Assembly (NCBI GenBank): GCA_016584495.1
Contig: WAID01000009.1
Span: 3,968,001 to 4,032,000 of the forward strand
Source: Celoporthe dispersa
Lineage: Eukaryota > Ascomycota > Sordariomycetes > Diaporthales > Cryphonectriaceae
Length of the DNA: 64,000 bases
Reading direction: 5' to 3'
The notes under the pieces are model-generated. The model searched no databases. It worked only from the letters and a program-made list of their open reading frames with translations, and had not been told where the DNA came from. This document shows, in pieces, positions 32,367 through 41,420 of the stretch. The position numbers and the translations under genes were made by a program. Within the stretch, counting starts at the first letter, position 1, and each line of letters begins with the position of its first letter.

Positions 32367-33499
32367 CCGCGCTGCCCACCCGGATCGCCCCGACATATCA
32401 GCCTGTGCAGCCGGCGCCCTCGACGCGCGCGGTCCCTGACGACCTGCCTGGCCACCGGCCCACCAAGATCCTCCTCGGGTACTGGAAGGAGTCAGCCGAG
32501 GTCCTCCTCAAGGACAAGCACGCAGTCTTCGGCATCCTCGGCAACAACGACATGTTCCGCGTCAAGGTGGGCAGGGAGACCCGCGACGGACGGCCCATGC
32601 AGAGCAACTTCCCACAGGGCGCTGGTGCCCTGTGGATCAACTCTCACCAGTGGGAGCGGGAGGACTATCTCGCCGAGTTGAGCCGAGAGGAGATCAAGGA
32701 GTTCTGCCGTGTCCGCCAATGGCAGATAGACCACGGCGAGCGCCCGGACGACCTCATCGAGAACCGCAAGCAGGCCATCACAGAGGCACGTCGCCGCTGC
32801 GCTGCCGGCATGACCAAGTCTTCCAAGACCAACGGCGTGAGCGCCGCCAGCAGCCAGAGCCAGGCCCACAGCTCTGGCCAGAACCATAACCACTTCACCG
32901 ACGCCGTCGCCGCTGCCGCCGGTGCCTCCGCCGCCTCGGGCCACCAACACGAGGCCCCAGCTCACGAGACCCGTCGTGCCATCGCCCGCCGCAGCGGCGG
33001 TCCTCCCATCTATCCCAGCCCCAGCAGCACCCGCCCCGGCTCGTCCCCACAGACACCTGGCTTCCGCGCGGCCAACCGCTCTTCTTCCTCCCACACAGTT
33101 GATCCTCGGCTCGAGCGGGCCAGCAGCCTCGCCCTCAACGCCGTGTCCCGGATCGAGGCAACCCAGGCCAAGGTCGAGGAGCGCGATGCCCACATGGGCC
33201 CGACCAGCGGCGGCGCACCCCACGGTGGTCCCGGCGGCCCTGGTAGTGGCCCTCCCGGCGGCCATGGCGGTGACGCGTTCCGCGAGAGCATCGGCCGCCT
33301 GAACAACGTCTGGTCTGCCCAGGAGGCACACCGCATCCGAACCGGCAACGAGGACGCCAAGATGCACATGGGCGTCAAGTACGAGCGCAAGCGCAACGGC
33401 CCCTTCGCCGGCAAGCTTGTCTCCCAGGGTGCCATCATCAGCATCGACGGCGAGGACTATGTCGAGTACCGCGTCCTGACCAAACCGACCTTCATCTAG
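31193..33499 (+). CDS. Fungal-specific nuclear protein with two copies of an unknown domain
   Basis: A 768-residue single exon that I cannot name. An acidic, Ala-rich N-terminus carries a basic nuclear signal, RPKRKR, at about residue 158. Two related domains follow. Copy 1 (about 212-305) reads GVILGHWRDSDAADGDKHVV, then FIDSRDRLRTRV, PGPGASWVTF and QVKEYVKIR. Copy 2 (about 424-515) reads ILLGYWKESAEVLLKDKHAV, then ILGNNDMFRVKV, PQGAGALWIN and EIKEFCRVR. The shared pattern is LG-x-W-[RK]-[DE]-S, DKH-x-V, a D-x-x-R strand, P-x-G-x-[AG]-x-W, and E-[YF]-x-[KR]-[IV]-R. Between them lies a His/Gln run (about 377-392). A Gly/Pro-rich stretch near 667-690 precedes a conserved-looking tail with HRIRTGNEDAKMHMGVKYER and FAGKLVSQGAIISIDGEDYV. 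The domain size suggests DNA or protein binding, but that is inference. Convergent with ZPR1. Confidence 0.85.
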
Positions 33500-34336
33500 A
33501 GAGCGCGGCGTTCCGCCCTCGATCTCCCTCACCTACCCCCTCTCCATTCCAAACTAGTCCTTTTTTTTCTTCCTTTCTCTCTCTTTTCTTTTTCACCCCG
33601 CGGACTACAACATTCCTGTTTCCTCTCTTAACGGCCGCACCTTCCTTTGGCGTTGTGGCTTCTGGAGATAAAATACCCTCAACCGGCGTCTCATTTTCCA
33701 TTTCCTCTCTCTCTTTTGTCGCTATTTTGTCGGTCAGCTGGGTTCTTTGTGAAACCCTCTTTCGAAATTTCTCGGAAGCAGCACAACTGTCAAGATTGGA
33801 CGTTCCCTGATACGCACTGTACGAGTAAGATGAAAAGAAGAAGAGCAGAATCTGCTGCATCGGCGGGGTTTGTTGGGCGGAACAGCACCCGCCTCTCTCT
33901 CCCTCTCAGCTTTTTCCAAAATCAATGGCCGGGTGCTATCTGGCCTGAGACGGGTAGCGCCTGACGGTCGCTCTGAATCTTGTTGGCGGGCTGAAGACTG
34001 AATTTGTTAATGACGAATGGACGCTTGTCTGGGTTGGTGGTGAGGGGAGGCGAAGATATGATGGATGGATGGATCAATGGACGGAGGGAAGGGCGGTGCT
34101 GTCTTGCAGGGACGACGGCCTGGCTGTCCTGGCTGGACCCGCTCTGCTTTATTCTTAAAAAAAAAACCAAACCGGCAGATTGCAAAGGCGAAAACAGAAT
34201 CCAAGGGTGCGACTTTTGAAGAGGTACTCATGACAAACGACCCAAAAAAAAAAAATTCGGATGGTAGACGACGGCGGCTAGGAGATCGATGTTTTAATGG
34301 AGGATGCAAACTTCTGGGAAGATCTGGCGGGACGGC

Positions 34337-34360
34337 TGGATGGATGGATGGATGGATGGA
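34337..34360. repeat. (TGGA)n microsatellite
   Basis: About six tandem TGGA units, directly visible, followed by the variant TCGATAGATAG. Confidence 0.9.
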
Positions 34361-34506
34361 TCGATAGATAGCCTAGCCCATGTCTGACCTGACCCAACAA
34401 GTAAATTCACAACGTCTTTTTTTTTTTCCTCTTCCCCTCTCTATTTTCGTACACCTTCTCAATCTGTTATCTCGGCTGCTAGTTTGGGTGAATTGATACG
34501 TGCTCG

Positions 34507-34563
34507 TAAGAGAGAGAAGAGAGAGAAGAGAGAGAAGAGAGAGAAGAGAGAGAAGAGAGAGAG
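34507..34563. repeat. 9-bp minisatellite, unit AAGAGAGAG
   Basis: Six consecutive copies of the 9-mer AAGAGAGAG, the last slightly extended. This is directly visible in the convergent spacer. Confidence 0.92.
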
Positions 34564-34858
34564 GTATTGCAGGTTTGATGAGCTGGTGGTTGCAAAGAGA
34601 AGGCGGCGGTTGGCGAGGCAGGACAGGCAGTGAAGTGAGCGAGCGAGGGACGTTCCATCATCCATAAACAGCAAAGTCTTTTCTTTTCTTTTTTCCTCCT
34701 TCCTTCCTTCCGTCTTGGTATCTCTATAAGGCATCATGGAATCTCATACAAGCGCCCTTGTTTTTTTTTTTTTTAAGCTTCCTATATTCTCCTCCCCAGG
34801 CCAGGCAGGCCCTTTCTGCAGAGCACCACCAGCGCCACCACCACCATCATCATCATCA

Positions 34859-36386
34859 TCATGAAGCCGTCTCTTCCTCCTTCTTCTCTTCCGTCTCGTA
34901 CCCTTCGACCTTCATGTCCTTCAGCCCCAGGTCTTCCTCCTCCTCCTCGGTGCGCTCGTACTCCTCTACCGTCATCTGCGCGTCGGGCTGGGTCGGATCG
35001 TCCGCCGTGCTCTGGACGTAGCTGCTCGCCAGCGGGTCCGCCAGCACGATGGTGAACTCCTTCCTGCCCTGGATGGCCTCGTCCAGCCCCTCGAAGAAGC
35101 CCGTCCACCGCGTCCTCTCCTCGCCGCTGAGGCTGTCGCCGCCCTCGCCGCCCGCCTGGAAGATCTGGCTGCGCAGGTCGTCGCGCACCTGGGTCAGCAG
35201 GCCCTCGACGGTGGTGAACCGCCCGCCGAGGGTGCCGGGGTTGACGGAGAGCTGGAGCTCGGGGCACGAGAGCGCGCAGCTCTCGCTCTTGAGTATGTCC
35301 CTCGCCAGGTCCTCGGCCGTCGAGACCTTGAGGCTGATCTTCTTGCCCTTCTCCGGCACCGCCCCGCCCGTCTTGACGTCGTTGCTCTTGTACCCACACG
35401 CGTCGCACAGCGTGCTCATCAGCACGACCTGCTTGAAGTGCGGGATGTCCACCATCTTCATGTGCGTGACGCAGGGGTGCATGCAGCCGGGGCAGCTGGC
35501 CGGGAAGCTGTACACCTCGTCGGGTATGATGTCCTCGTTGTCGTCGAGCCGTCCCTGCCCCTGCAGGGGTATCGAGCCGTCGCCGCTCGCCGCCGTGGTG
35601 TCGCTCAGCCCCAGCGCCTCGTTCTGCTCCGACGTGCGCTCGTACTCGCGCTTCTCCCACTTGCCCACGCCGTCGCGCAGGTCCGGCGCGATCCAGCTGT
35701 TGCCGGCGGGGTCGTCGACGTAGACGCGGAAGGGGAACGCCTCGCCGGCGAGCATGGCCCGGGCGCGCGTGATGATCTCGGCGACCTTGTCGTGGACCTC
35801 GGGCTGCTGTTCCTTGCGGGCATCCTGGCCCAGCTCGAGGTCGTCGACGACGCTCGAGAGCAGACCCTCGACGTTGGTCAGCTGGCCCTTGCCGGCCGGG
35901 ATCTCGAGGTCGAGCTCGATGAACTTGACGGTCGCGGTGTCGGCCTTGACGACCTGGCGGCCAAAGTCGGGCATGGCGGTCGGGCGGAGCTCGTAGTGGC
36001 AGCCCTTGGGCTGGACGGAGCCCGCGGCCTGGATCTCGTTGTTCTGGAAGCCGCAGTGTTCGCAGGAGAAGGACATTATGATGATCTCGCGAAAGTAGGG
36101 GATCTTGGTGAGGAGCAGGCGGGTCATGCCCTGTTTTGTGCACACCTGTTAGTCCCCCCTGCTGCCAGGGTGGCGAGGTGCACATGATAGGACTCACATT
36201 CTCGTGGCAGTTCATGCACAGGGACTCGATCTCCTCGACAGGCTTCACATCGTCATCGTCGGTTGGGTGCTCCGCGCCGTTGGTGGCGGGAGCAACCTGA
36301 TCGACCTGCTGACCGATGGCCCTGAAGTAGTCGGACGAGGAGATGCCGTTCGTGCCGTTTGTATGTGGTGGTGGATCAGAAGACAT
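34859..36386 (-). CDS. ZPR1: Zinc finger protein ZPR1
   Basis: ZPR1 is an essential eukaryotic protein linked to eEF1A folding and to nuclear-cytoplasmic signalling. Exon 1 is 36198-36386, the intron is 36131-36197 (GTGAGT donor, ACTAAC branch) and exon 2 is 34859-36130. The sum gives 486 residues, normal for fungi. Two zinc-finger and alpha/beta modules are present. The first has C57-x2-C60 in SLCMNCHEN and C86-x2-C89 in SFSCEHCGF, with the intron between the pairs. The second has CPGC and CDACGYKSNDVK. Each is followed by a ZPR1 domain, for example TNVEGLLSSVVDDLELGQDA and TVEGLLTQVRDDLRSQIF. The tail is acidic (EEEEEDLGLKDMKVEGYE). The start at 36386 is the first ATG of an open, Pro/Asn-rich N-terminus. 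The frame is intact, in contrast to some neighbours. Confidence 0.95.
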
Positions 36387-36760
36387 GGCGAGATTCGTTG
36401 CGTGGGGTATGTTGGGTTGGAGGGTTGTAGATTTGGGCTTCGAGCCTCGATCCGAAAATTTTGGAGGGGAATCGCAATCACTGATATAGAGGCGATGGCG
36501 GGGTTGTCCCAGACTTATGTCATAATTTTGGGGGTGGGAGGGGGGGTTGGCGCTGAGCCAGCACCTGGGGGGAATCTTCTGGCGGCCCCTGGGTCAGACT
36601 TTGCGTGCCCTGGTAGGGAGGAGTCGCAGGCCTGAGCCCTCACTGGGTAGACCCTGGCTTGGTGGCTGATAAGGCGCTAAGGGGCGTGTATGGCACCCGA
36701 AGGGCTGGCGTGCGAGTGGTTGCAGTGATTGCAGTGGCTGCATGCAGTGTATTTCTGGCC
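36387..36760. promoter_or_regulatory. Spacer: ZPR1 upstream region and Rpr2-like 3' end
   Basis: 374 bp between two minus-strand genes. It should contain the ZPR1 promoter and the 3' end of the Rpr2-like transcript. A G-rich block at about 36531-36550 is visible. Nothing else is supported. Confidence 0.4.
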
Positions 36761-37387
36761 TCACTTCTTGAGGAAATCCGATAGGCTCAGTCCAAGGCCT
36801 GGAGAGGACGCAGAGGCCTGCTTCTGGCCCAGCAGCGCCTGGAGGCCGGCCTTCCGATTCTTTGCCCTCTTCTTGCTGCTTGCATTAGCAGACATCTTGA
36901 CTGGCCCATTCGACACTTCCGGTTGCCTGACGTGTTGCAGTCCTGTCCCACCCTGGTGGGCGGATCTCCTGGACCGCGAGATGGGTTTTGGGCCTTCCAG
37001 CTTGATCTTCGTCTCCCTGTGGCACATGGCACACAGGATGACCTTCGAGATGCCACCAGGCTGGGTGCGTTTCCCAGCGTGAGGAGCCCGTTCCGCCAGT
37101 GCCTCTCGATGCCGGGACTGCTGCTGCTTCTTGCTGCCCTTGTGCCTTGGCCTCAGGACCTTGTCTGCAGTGATCTTGAGGGTGTCGCCCTGGCCTGGGA
37201 GCAGGATATGGCCGCAGCTGCTGCAGACATGCTGGCGATGAGCGTCAGGTATCGGCACATTGTTCTCCACGAGCAACTCGCTGCGCCTGCTCATGAGAAA
37301 CGCAGACGTCTGCGGTGCAGCTTGAGAGAGCAGATGGGCCGCATCGTTTAGGAAATTAACCTGTGGGGACAGGTCCTGGAACAGCAT
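36761..37387 (-). CDS. RNase P / RNase MRP Rpr2-Rpp21-Snm1 family protein
   Basis: A 208-residue single exon with the Rpr2/Rpp21 zinc-ribbon plan: a helical N-terminus (QVNFLNDAAHLLSQA), C55-x2-C58 in HVCSSCGHILLPGQG and C119-x2-C122 in VILCAMCHRETKI, with a basic loop between (KGSKKQQQSRHREALAER). Family members are protein subunits of RNase P or RNase MRP, which process the 5' ends of tRNAs or rRNA and other RNAs. Which of the two complexes this one joins cannot be told from the sequence. The C-terminus is basic (SKKRAKNRKAGLQALLGQK) and ends SLSDFLKK. The start is ATG 37387. It lies on the same strand as ZPR1 and the CZIB gene, but spacing shows separate transcription units. Confidence 0.85.
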   Translation of the reverse strand: MLFQDLSPQVNFLNDAAHLLSQAAPQTSAFLMSRRSELLVENNVPIPDAHRQHVCSSCGHILLPGQGDTLKITADKVLRPRHKGSKKQQQSRHREALAERAPHAGKRTQPGGISKVILCAMCHRETKIKLEGPKPISRSRRSAHQGGTGLQHVRQPEVSNGPVKMSANASSKKRAKNRKAGLQALLGQKQASASSPGLGLSLSDFLKK

Positions 37388-37874
37388 CTCGGTCTCGTGT
37401 GGTTAAGGCGTATGCTGGAGTCGCGAAGAAGAGGACTAGAGCTGTTGTGTTGAAAGAGACGAGGAAATTCGTCAGTGCGTTGCGGGCGCGATGGACCTGG
37501 TTAGCGGCCCCCTACCGCATCTGCACAGGCGCTGTGGTGCCGGTAGACCCCCTAAACTGTTACCATTCTTCCTACCTCTTAAGGCGTGCCGGAATCCTCC
37601 AAAAAAAAAAAAAAGGACTATTACAGGCACAATTCTACTACAGAGTAGAAGGCGTATACGCACGATTGCCAAGGACCTTTATACGCAAGGCAGTATCCTG
37701 CGTGTGTGTGTGAGAGAGAGAGAGAGATTGCCGAGTTTTTTCTTCTTTTCTTTTTTTTCTTTTTTTTCTTTATGTTTTATAGTACAGCCTCCGGCGTGAG
37801 AGCGATGTTTGTTGCGATCAAGTTCTGTCCCCCTGGACCTGCCTCATGAGAAGTATATTCTTTCTATTTCATTC
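37388..37874. other. Spacer between Rpr2-like and CZIB genes
   Basis: 487 bp. It contains poly(A) and T/C-rich tracts at about 37601-37614 and 37736-37772, and a GA run at about 37710-37726. A stretch near 37395-37420 (GTGTGGTTAAGGCGTATGC) resembles a tRNA D-arm or A box, but no cloverleaf can be built. Confidence 0.4.
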
Positions 37875-38640
37875 TCATGCTCTCTTAATCTCCCACTTGA
37901 GGTCCTTGATGCTGACCTCATCACCAGCCTTCTCATCATAGTCAAACCACTCGCCCTCCGTCAGATCAACACCTGTGAACTTGGTGCCAGACTCTAATCC
38001 CTCAGCCAGCCACTCTCCCTACAAGAAAGATATCAAATCAGTCCCAAACTCTGTATAAAACCGGGAGGAGGGGGGAGGGAGGGGTTGAACCTGCATCTGG
38101 CTTGAAGTCGGTGAACTCGAGTCCGCGGCAGTCGAACTCGAGAATGTTCTTGGGCTTAGCCGGCTCAGACTGCTCATATGCGACCGGAGCGGCCTTGATG
38201 GTTGCAGAGGACTCGCGCTGGGAAGAATCGTCTCTCTCAGCAAACAATCACCATTCCCATATCATCTTGTGAGGTGCGCACCTTGCAGTTCTTGCACCTA
38301 AAGACAAAGTTGGCCTCGCCTCGGCTGCCGCTCATCTCATTTTGCTCCTGGGAGCGAACGTTAGCTGGCCTGATGCTGGAGAAGACAAAGGTGGCGAGGG
38401 AGTGTGGGTGGGTGATCAGCCAACGTACGAAGCGATTCACGCCGACCCAGTTCGCGTGAGTTTCCCTGCAGGATGTGCACTGGACCTGGAATGTGTACCA
38501 GAACGGGTTCGCCTCAGAGTCGTCTGGGCGAAGGTTGGTGACCCTGGTGAAGAAGAACTTTAGCTAGATACTCCGCCGCATGAGCCCTTCGGCACGTTGA
38601 CTTACCCGCCCAGCTCCCCGGTGACACTGAGAGCATACAT
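37875..38640 (-). CDS. CXXC-motif zinc-binding protein (CZIB, DUF866/UPF0587)
   Basis: This is a conserved eukaryotic zinc-binding protein of the CZIB/C1orf123 family, of unclear molecular role. Five exons are called: 38606-38640, 38429-38543, 38282-38347, 38095-38217 and 37875-38018, totalling 483 nt and 160 residues, exactly the family size. Zinc ligands are C34-x2-C37 (VQCTSCRETH) and C68-x2-C71 (FRCKNCKRESS). Other conserved blocks are VGVNRFEQNEMSGSRGEAN, KPKNILEFDCRGLEFTDFK and WLAEGLESGTKF. The last intron (38019-38094) begins with GC rather than GT (exon end CCAGAT, then GCAGGT). Only this choice preserves the invariant FKPDGEW join in frame. The gene is head-to-head with the PPR-like gene, with 359 bp between starts. 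Confidence 0.92.
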
Positions 38641-38999
38641 CTCCGATCGGAAGAGAAGTTGCTAGATCGGCCTTGGGAGAATTGTGAGAGTCGTTGTAGC
38701 TTGATCGAGTCTTGGGAGGAAATATTATCATCAGGCACAGGCACTTTGCCTAAGATGGCCACAAGAGAATGGTAATGGCATGTCTGGTGGGGTATTTCTC
38801 CCAAGGTCAGGGGGCGGGGGTCTTCTCCGAGCCTGTTCTGCTGCAGCCGCCCCCCCCCCACCTAGACTCAATTCATCACGCCAAATTTTTGGAAAGCGAG
38901 CGCGCCTCGACCGACATCGCGACGACGACGACAACCTCGCTCCGCCAACAGACCTGCGATCCACCAGCAGCCGGTGCGGCCCTCCGAGATGCCTCCGAC
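38641..38999. promoter_or_regulatory. Bidirectional promoter CZIB / PPR-like
   Basis: A 359-bp spacer between divergent start codons. It contains a C9 run at about 38852-38860. An upstream in-frame extension of the PPR-like frame runs through this region but lacks the expected N-terminus, so I do not include it. Confidence 0.5.
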
Positions 39000-41420
39000 A
39001 TGCAACTGCTCTGGTCCCGAGCTGCTCAAGCTCATGTCTGCGCCTGCAGGTCCTGCACACACGTCTTCTCGAACACCACAATCGCAATAGGACGGACTAC
39101 CACCGCCGTCAACCGCCGGCGCAAACCTGACCACAACAAGGTCTTTGCGGCCCCGTACACTGCCGCTGCCGCCGCAGTCGACACCCCCTTCAAAGATGGA
39201 CAGCATGGCAAGAGGCTGGGCACACGGGTCGAGCACGGGGGACAGGGCTCTGACCGGCTGCGAGAGACACCCTCCTCGGTGGTCCGGTTGTATGTCGATC
39301 GTCGCCCCTCGGCCTCGCCCTCGGCGTCCCCGCCCACGATGCGCCTGTCGGCGCCCCTGAGCGCCATAGAGGCATTGAACTCGATCTGCAAGATGGACGG
39401 TTCGCTTGCGCGGCACCAGAAGCACAAGCGACAACTCTATATCTTCCTGCGCCGCATACATTTGACCTACGACCCTGAAGAGAGGCTGGGCAACCGCTAT
39501 ATCGACTATCTGGGTGCAAACTTCGACGCCGTCGAGACAGCCGTGGCGGAGGAGGCAAGGGACGAGGACGGCCTCGAGAAGCGAGAGCCCATGACGAGCC
39601 TCCAGTTCGAGAAGTTCCACGACATGGTCAACAGCATGGTCGACAGGCTGATCGCGCAGTCCTACTATGACGAGCTCCCAGGCGACCCCGACAGGGCACG
39701 GCGGAACCTCAACAGCTTAGACTCTGCCTGGACCGCGATCCGCATGCTCCGCTCAGAGGGCTACCCAAGATACAGCCATCCGAGTGTCGACCCGGCCGGG
39801 AGTAAGCACTCGCGAGACCAGCTGGCCGGTATGATCCGGACGCTCTTCGACGTGTGGGACACGGAAAAGGCGGCGAAGCCCAAGTTCCAGGTCGCCAAGA
39901 TCTGCTACAACCTGCTCGTCTGTCCCGTCCCGCCGAGCATCCACCACTATAACCTCCTGCTGGTGGGCCTCATGAGGAAGAAGCAGCACAACCTCGTGGA
40001 CATTGTGGCCGAATCACTTCTGGAGCACAGCCGCCTCCGGCCTACAACACAGACCATCGTCTGTCTCCTGATCCACTACCGCCAGAAAAGAGATATACAC
40101 GGGTTCTATAATATCATCCGCCGCATGACGGCCATTGACAACCGAGGCCTGCTCATAAGGCGCAGGTGGTATGCGGATGTGGTCAAGATACCAGCCCTGC
40201 ACCGGTGGGCAAAGAAACCTGAAGTGACCACGTCCCTGAAGGCGAACTGGGTCATTGAGCGGCCAGGTCGGAGCCAGGACATATATGAGGCCCTGGTCTC
40301 GGGGCTGCTGAGTTTTGGTCGCGTCAAAGACGCCGTCAAGGTCTTTGTCGGCTCCCTCCAGGAGGGCGTGGGGACGAGCGTGGAGTTGTTCACGTACATG
40401 CTGAAGCAGTGCCTGTACACGCTCGACGTCTCCGCGGCGGACATATTAGTACGAGGGCTCATCGATAATACCCCGATCGTGGCGTCGTTGATCCTCCGGA
40501 GCAACTGTCCAAAGAGGCTGGCCGAGCAGCTCTACCCGATCCTGAACACGGGCAAGCCGCCCAGCTGGCCCTTCTCCAAGGAACGGGCACAGATGGTCTG
40601 GTCCTCGGCGGTGGCGGCGGTTTCTCTCCAGGACAGAGGCAGGATCCGGCTCCTCGCCACCGCCCTCTTTATACGACAGACCGAAACCCAGCTGGGCCGG
40701 CTGCGCAAGGCCATCTACCGCGCCAGCTACATGTTCGACGCCGAACACCCCGAGAAGAGGACGATCATTGCCCTCTGCGCGATCGCCGAGCTCAACGAGC
40801 TCCAGCGACACCACCACAGGGTGGCCGGGAAGCTGTTAAAACACCAGGCGCTGCTCAAGGTGACCAGACACCTCGCGGCCAATACCTGGGACGTTGCGCC
40901 CGGCAAGATGGGGTCAATCCACCACCGCGTGGTACGCATGCTGGAGAGAGACATGCCACATGCGGCCAAAGCAGGCGGCTACGAGAAGTGGGAGCACAAT
41001 GCAGAGGCCAGCGAGCTGGCGGACCACTGGCTCCGGTATAGGATCAGTAAGATCCAAGGAGACCAGAGCGGCGCGCGCCGCCTAACGCTTGAAGCCGAGC
41101 TGGCCTTTGTCGTCGGGGAGAGGCTTGCGGGGGACGCGCTGCGGCTGCTGGGGCCCGAGGCGGCCTTGATGTCTCCAGATGCCAGCGGGGAAGCAATAGC
41201 TGCTGCTCGTGATGCTGAGGGCGTGGAGGACGTCCTTGAAGATGACGAGGGTGCGGCGGGCGAGCACAGCCTATGGCCCACAGCGGGGGCGGGGGCCAAT
41301 CTCGGCGGCGGTGGCTTCTCCTGGGCGGGCTACGCAAACCGGACGATCCGCGAGAGGGCTATACCGGCCCGTTATCCTTGGGCGACATCACTCACGTCTT
41401 CGTTGCGACACAAAAAGTAA
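39000..41420 (+). CDS. Mitochondrial pentatricopeptide-repeat-like protein
   Basis: An 806-residue single exon. The start at 39000 gives MQLLWSRAAQAHVCACRSC, a Sordariomycete-conserved N-terminus rich in Arg, Ala and Ser that looks like a mitochondrial presequence. The rest is alpha-helical, with PPR-like spacing, for example SIHHYNLLLVGLMRKKQHNL (about residue 312), TTQTIVCLLIHYRQKRDIHG (about 345) and IYEALVSGLLSFGRVKDAVK (about 424). Proteins of this kind act in mitochondrial mRNA maturation, stability or translation, but no target can be named from the sequence. The C-terminal part (SELADHWLRYRISKIQ onward) ends in a Gly/Ala-rich segment. No frame break is seen, although the gene is GC-rich and long. 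Confidence 0.8.
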   Translation: MQLLWSRAAQAHVCACRSCTHVFSNTTIAIGRTTTAVNRRRKPDHNKVFAAPYTAAAAAVDTPFKDGQHGKRLGTRVEHGGQGSDRLRETPSSVVRLYVDRRPSASPSASPPTMRLSAPLSAIEALNSICKMDGSLARHQKHKRQLYIFLRRIHLTYDPEERLGNRYIDYLGANFDAVETAVAEEARDEDGLEKREPMTSLQFEKFHDMVNSMVDRLIAQSYYDELPGDPDRARRNLNSLDSAWTAIRMLRSEGYPRYSHPSVDPAGSKHSRDQLAGMIRTLFDVWDTEKAAKPKFQVAKICYNLLVCPVPPSIHHYNLLLVGLMRKKQHNLVDIVAESLLEHSRLRPTTQTIVCLLIHYRQKRDIHGFYNIIRRMTAIDNRGLLIRRRWYADVVKIPALHRWAKKPEVTTSLKANWVIERPGRSQDIYEALVSGLLSFGRVKDAVKVFVGSLQEGVGTSVELFTYMLKQCLYTLDVSAADILVRGLIDNTPIVASLILRSNCPKRLAEQLYPILNTGKPPSWPFSKERAQMVWSSAVAAVSLQDRGRIRLLATALFIRQTETQLGRLRKAIYRASYMFDAEHPEKRTIIALCAIAELNELQRHHHRVAGKLLKHQALLKVTRHLAANTWDVAPGKMGSIHHRVVRMLERDMPHAAKAGGYEKWEHNAEASELADHWLRYRISKIQGDQSGARRLTLEAELAFVVGERLAGDALRLLGPEAALMSPDASGEAIAAARDAEGVEDVLEDDEGAAGEHSLWPTAGAGANLGGGGFSWAGYANRTIRERAIPARYPWATSLTSSLRHKK

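Larger units (their letters stand above)
33500..34858. other. Convergent 3' spacer with minisatellites
   Basis: 1.36 kb between convergent genes. It holds T/C-rich sequence just after the stop, a TGGA tetranucleotide tract (34337-34360), a 9-bp minisatellite (34507-34563) and a short CAT/CAC run at about 34833-34860 adjoining the ZPR1 stop. No gene is seen. Confidence 0.5.

Noticed and set aside
37390..37470. Possible tRNA gene (GGTTAAGGCG-like motif)
   Set aside because: Only a D-arm-like segment is present. No acceptor stem, anticodon stem or T arm can be paired.
38769..38999. Long N-terminal extension of the PPR-like protein
   Set aside because: It runs through the divergent promoter with low-complexity content, while the ATG at 39000 gives the conserved presequence-like start.
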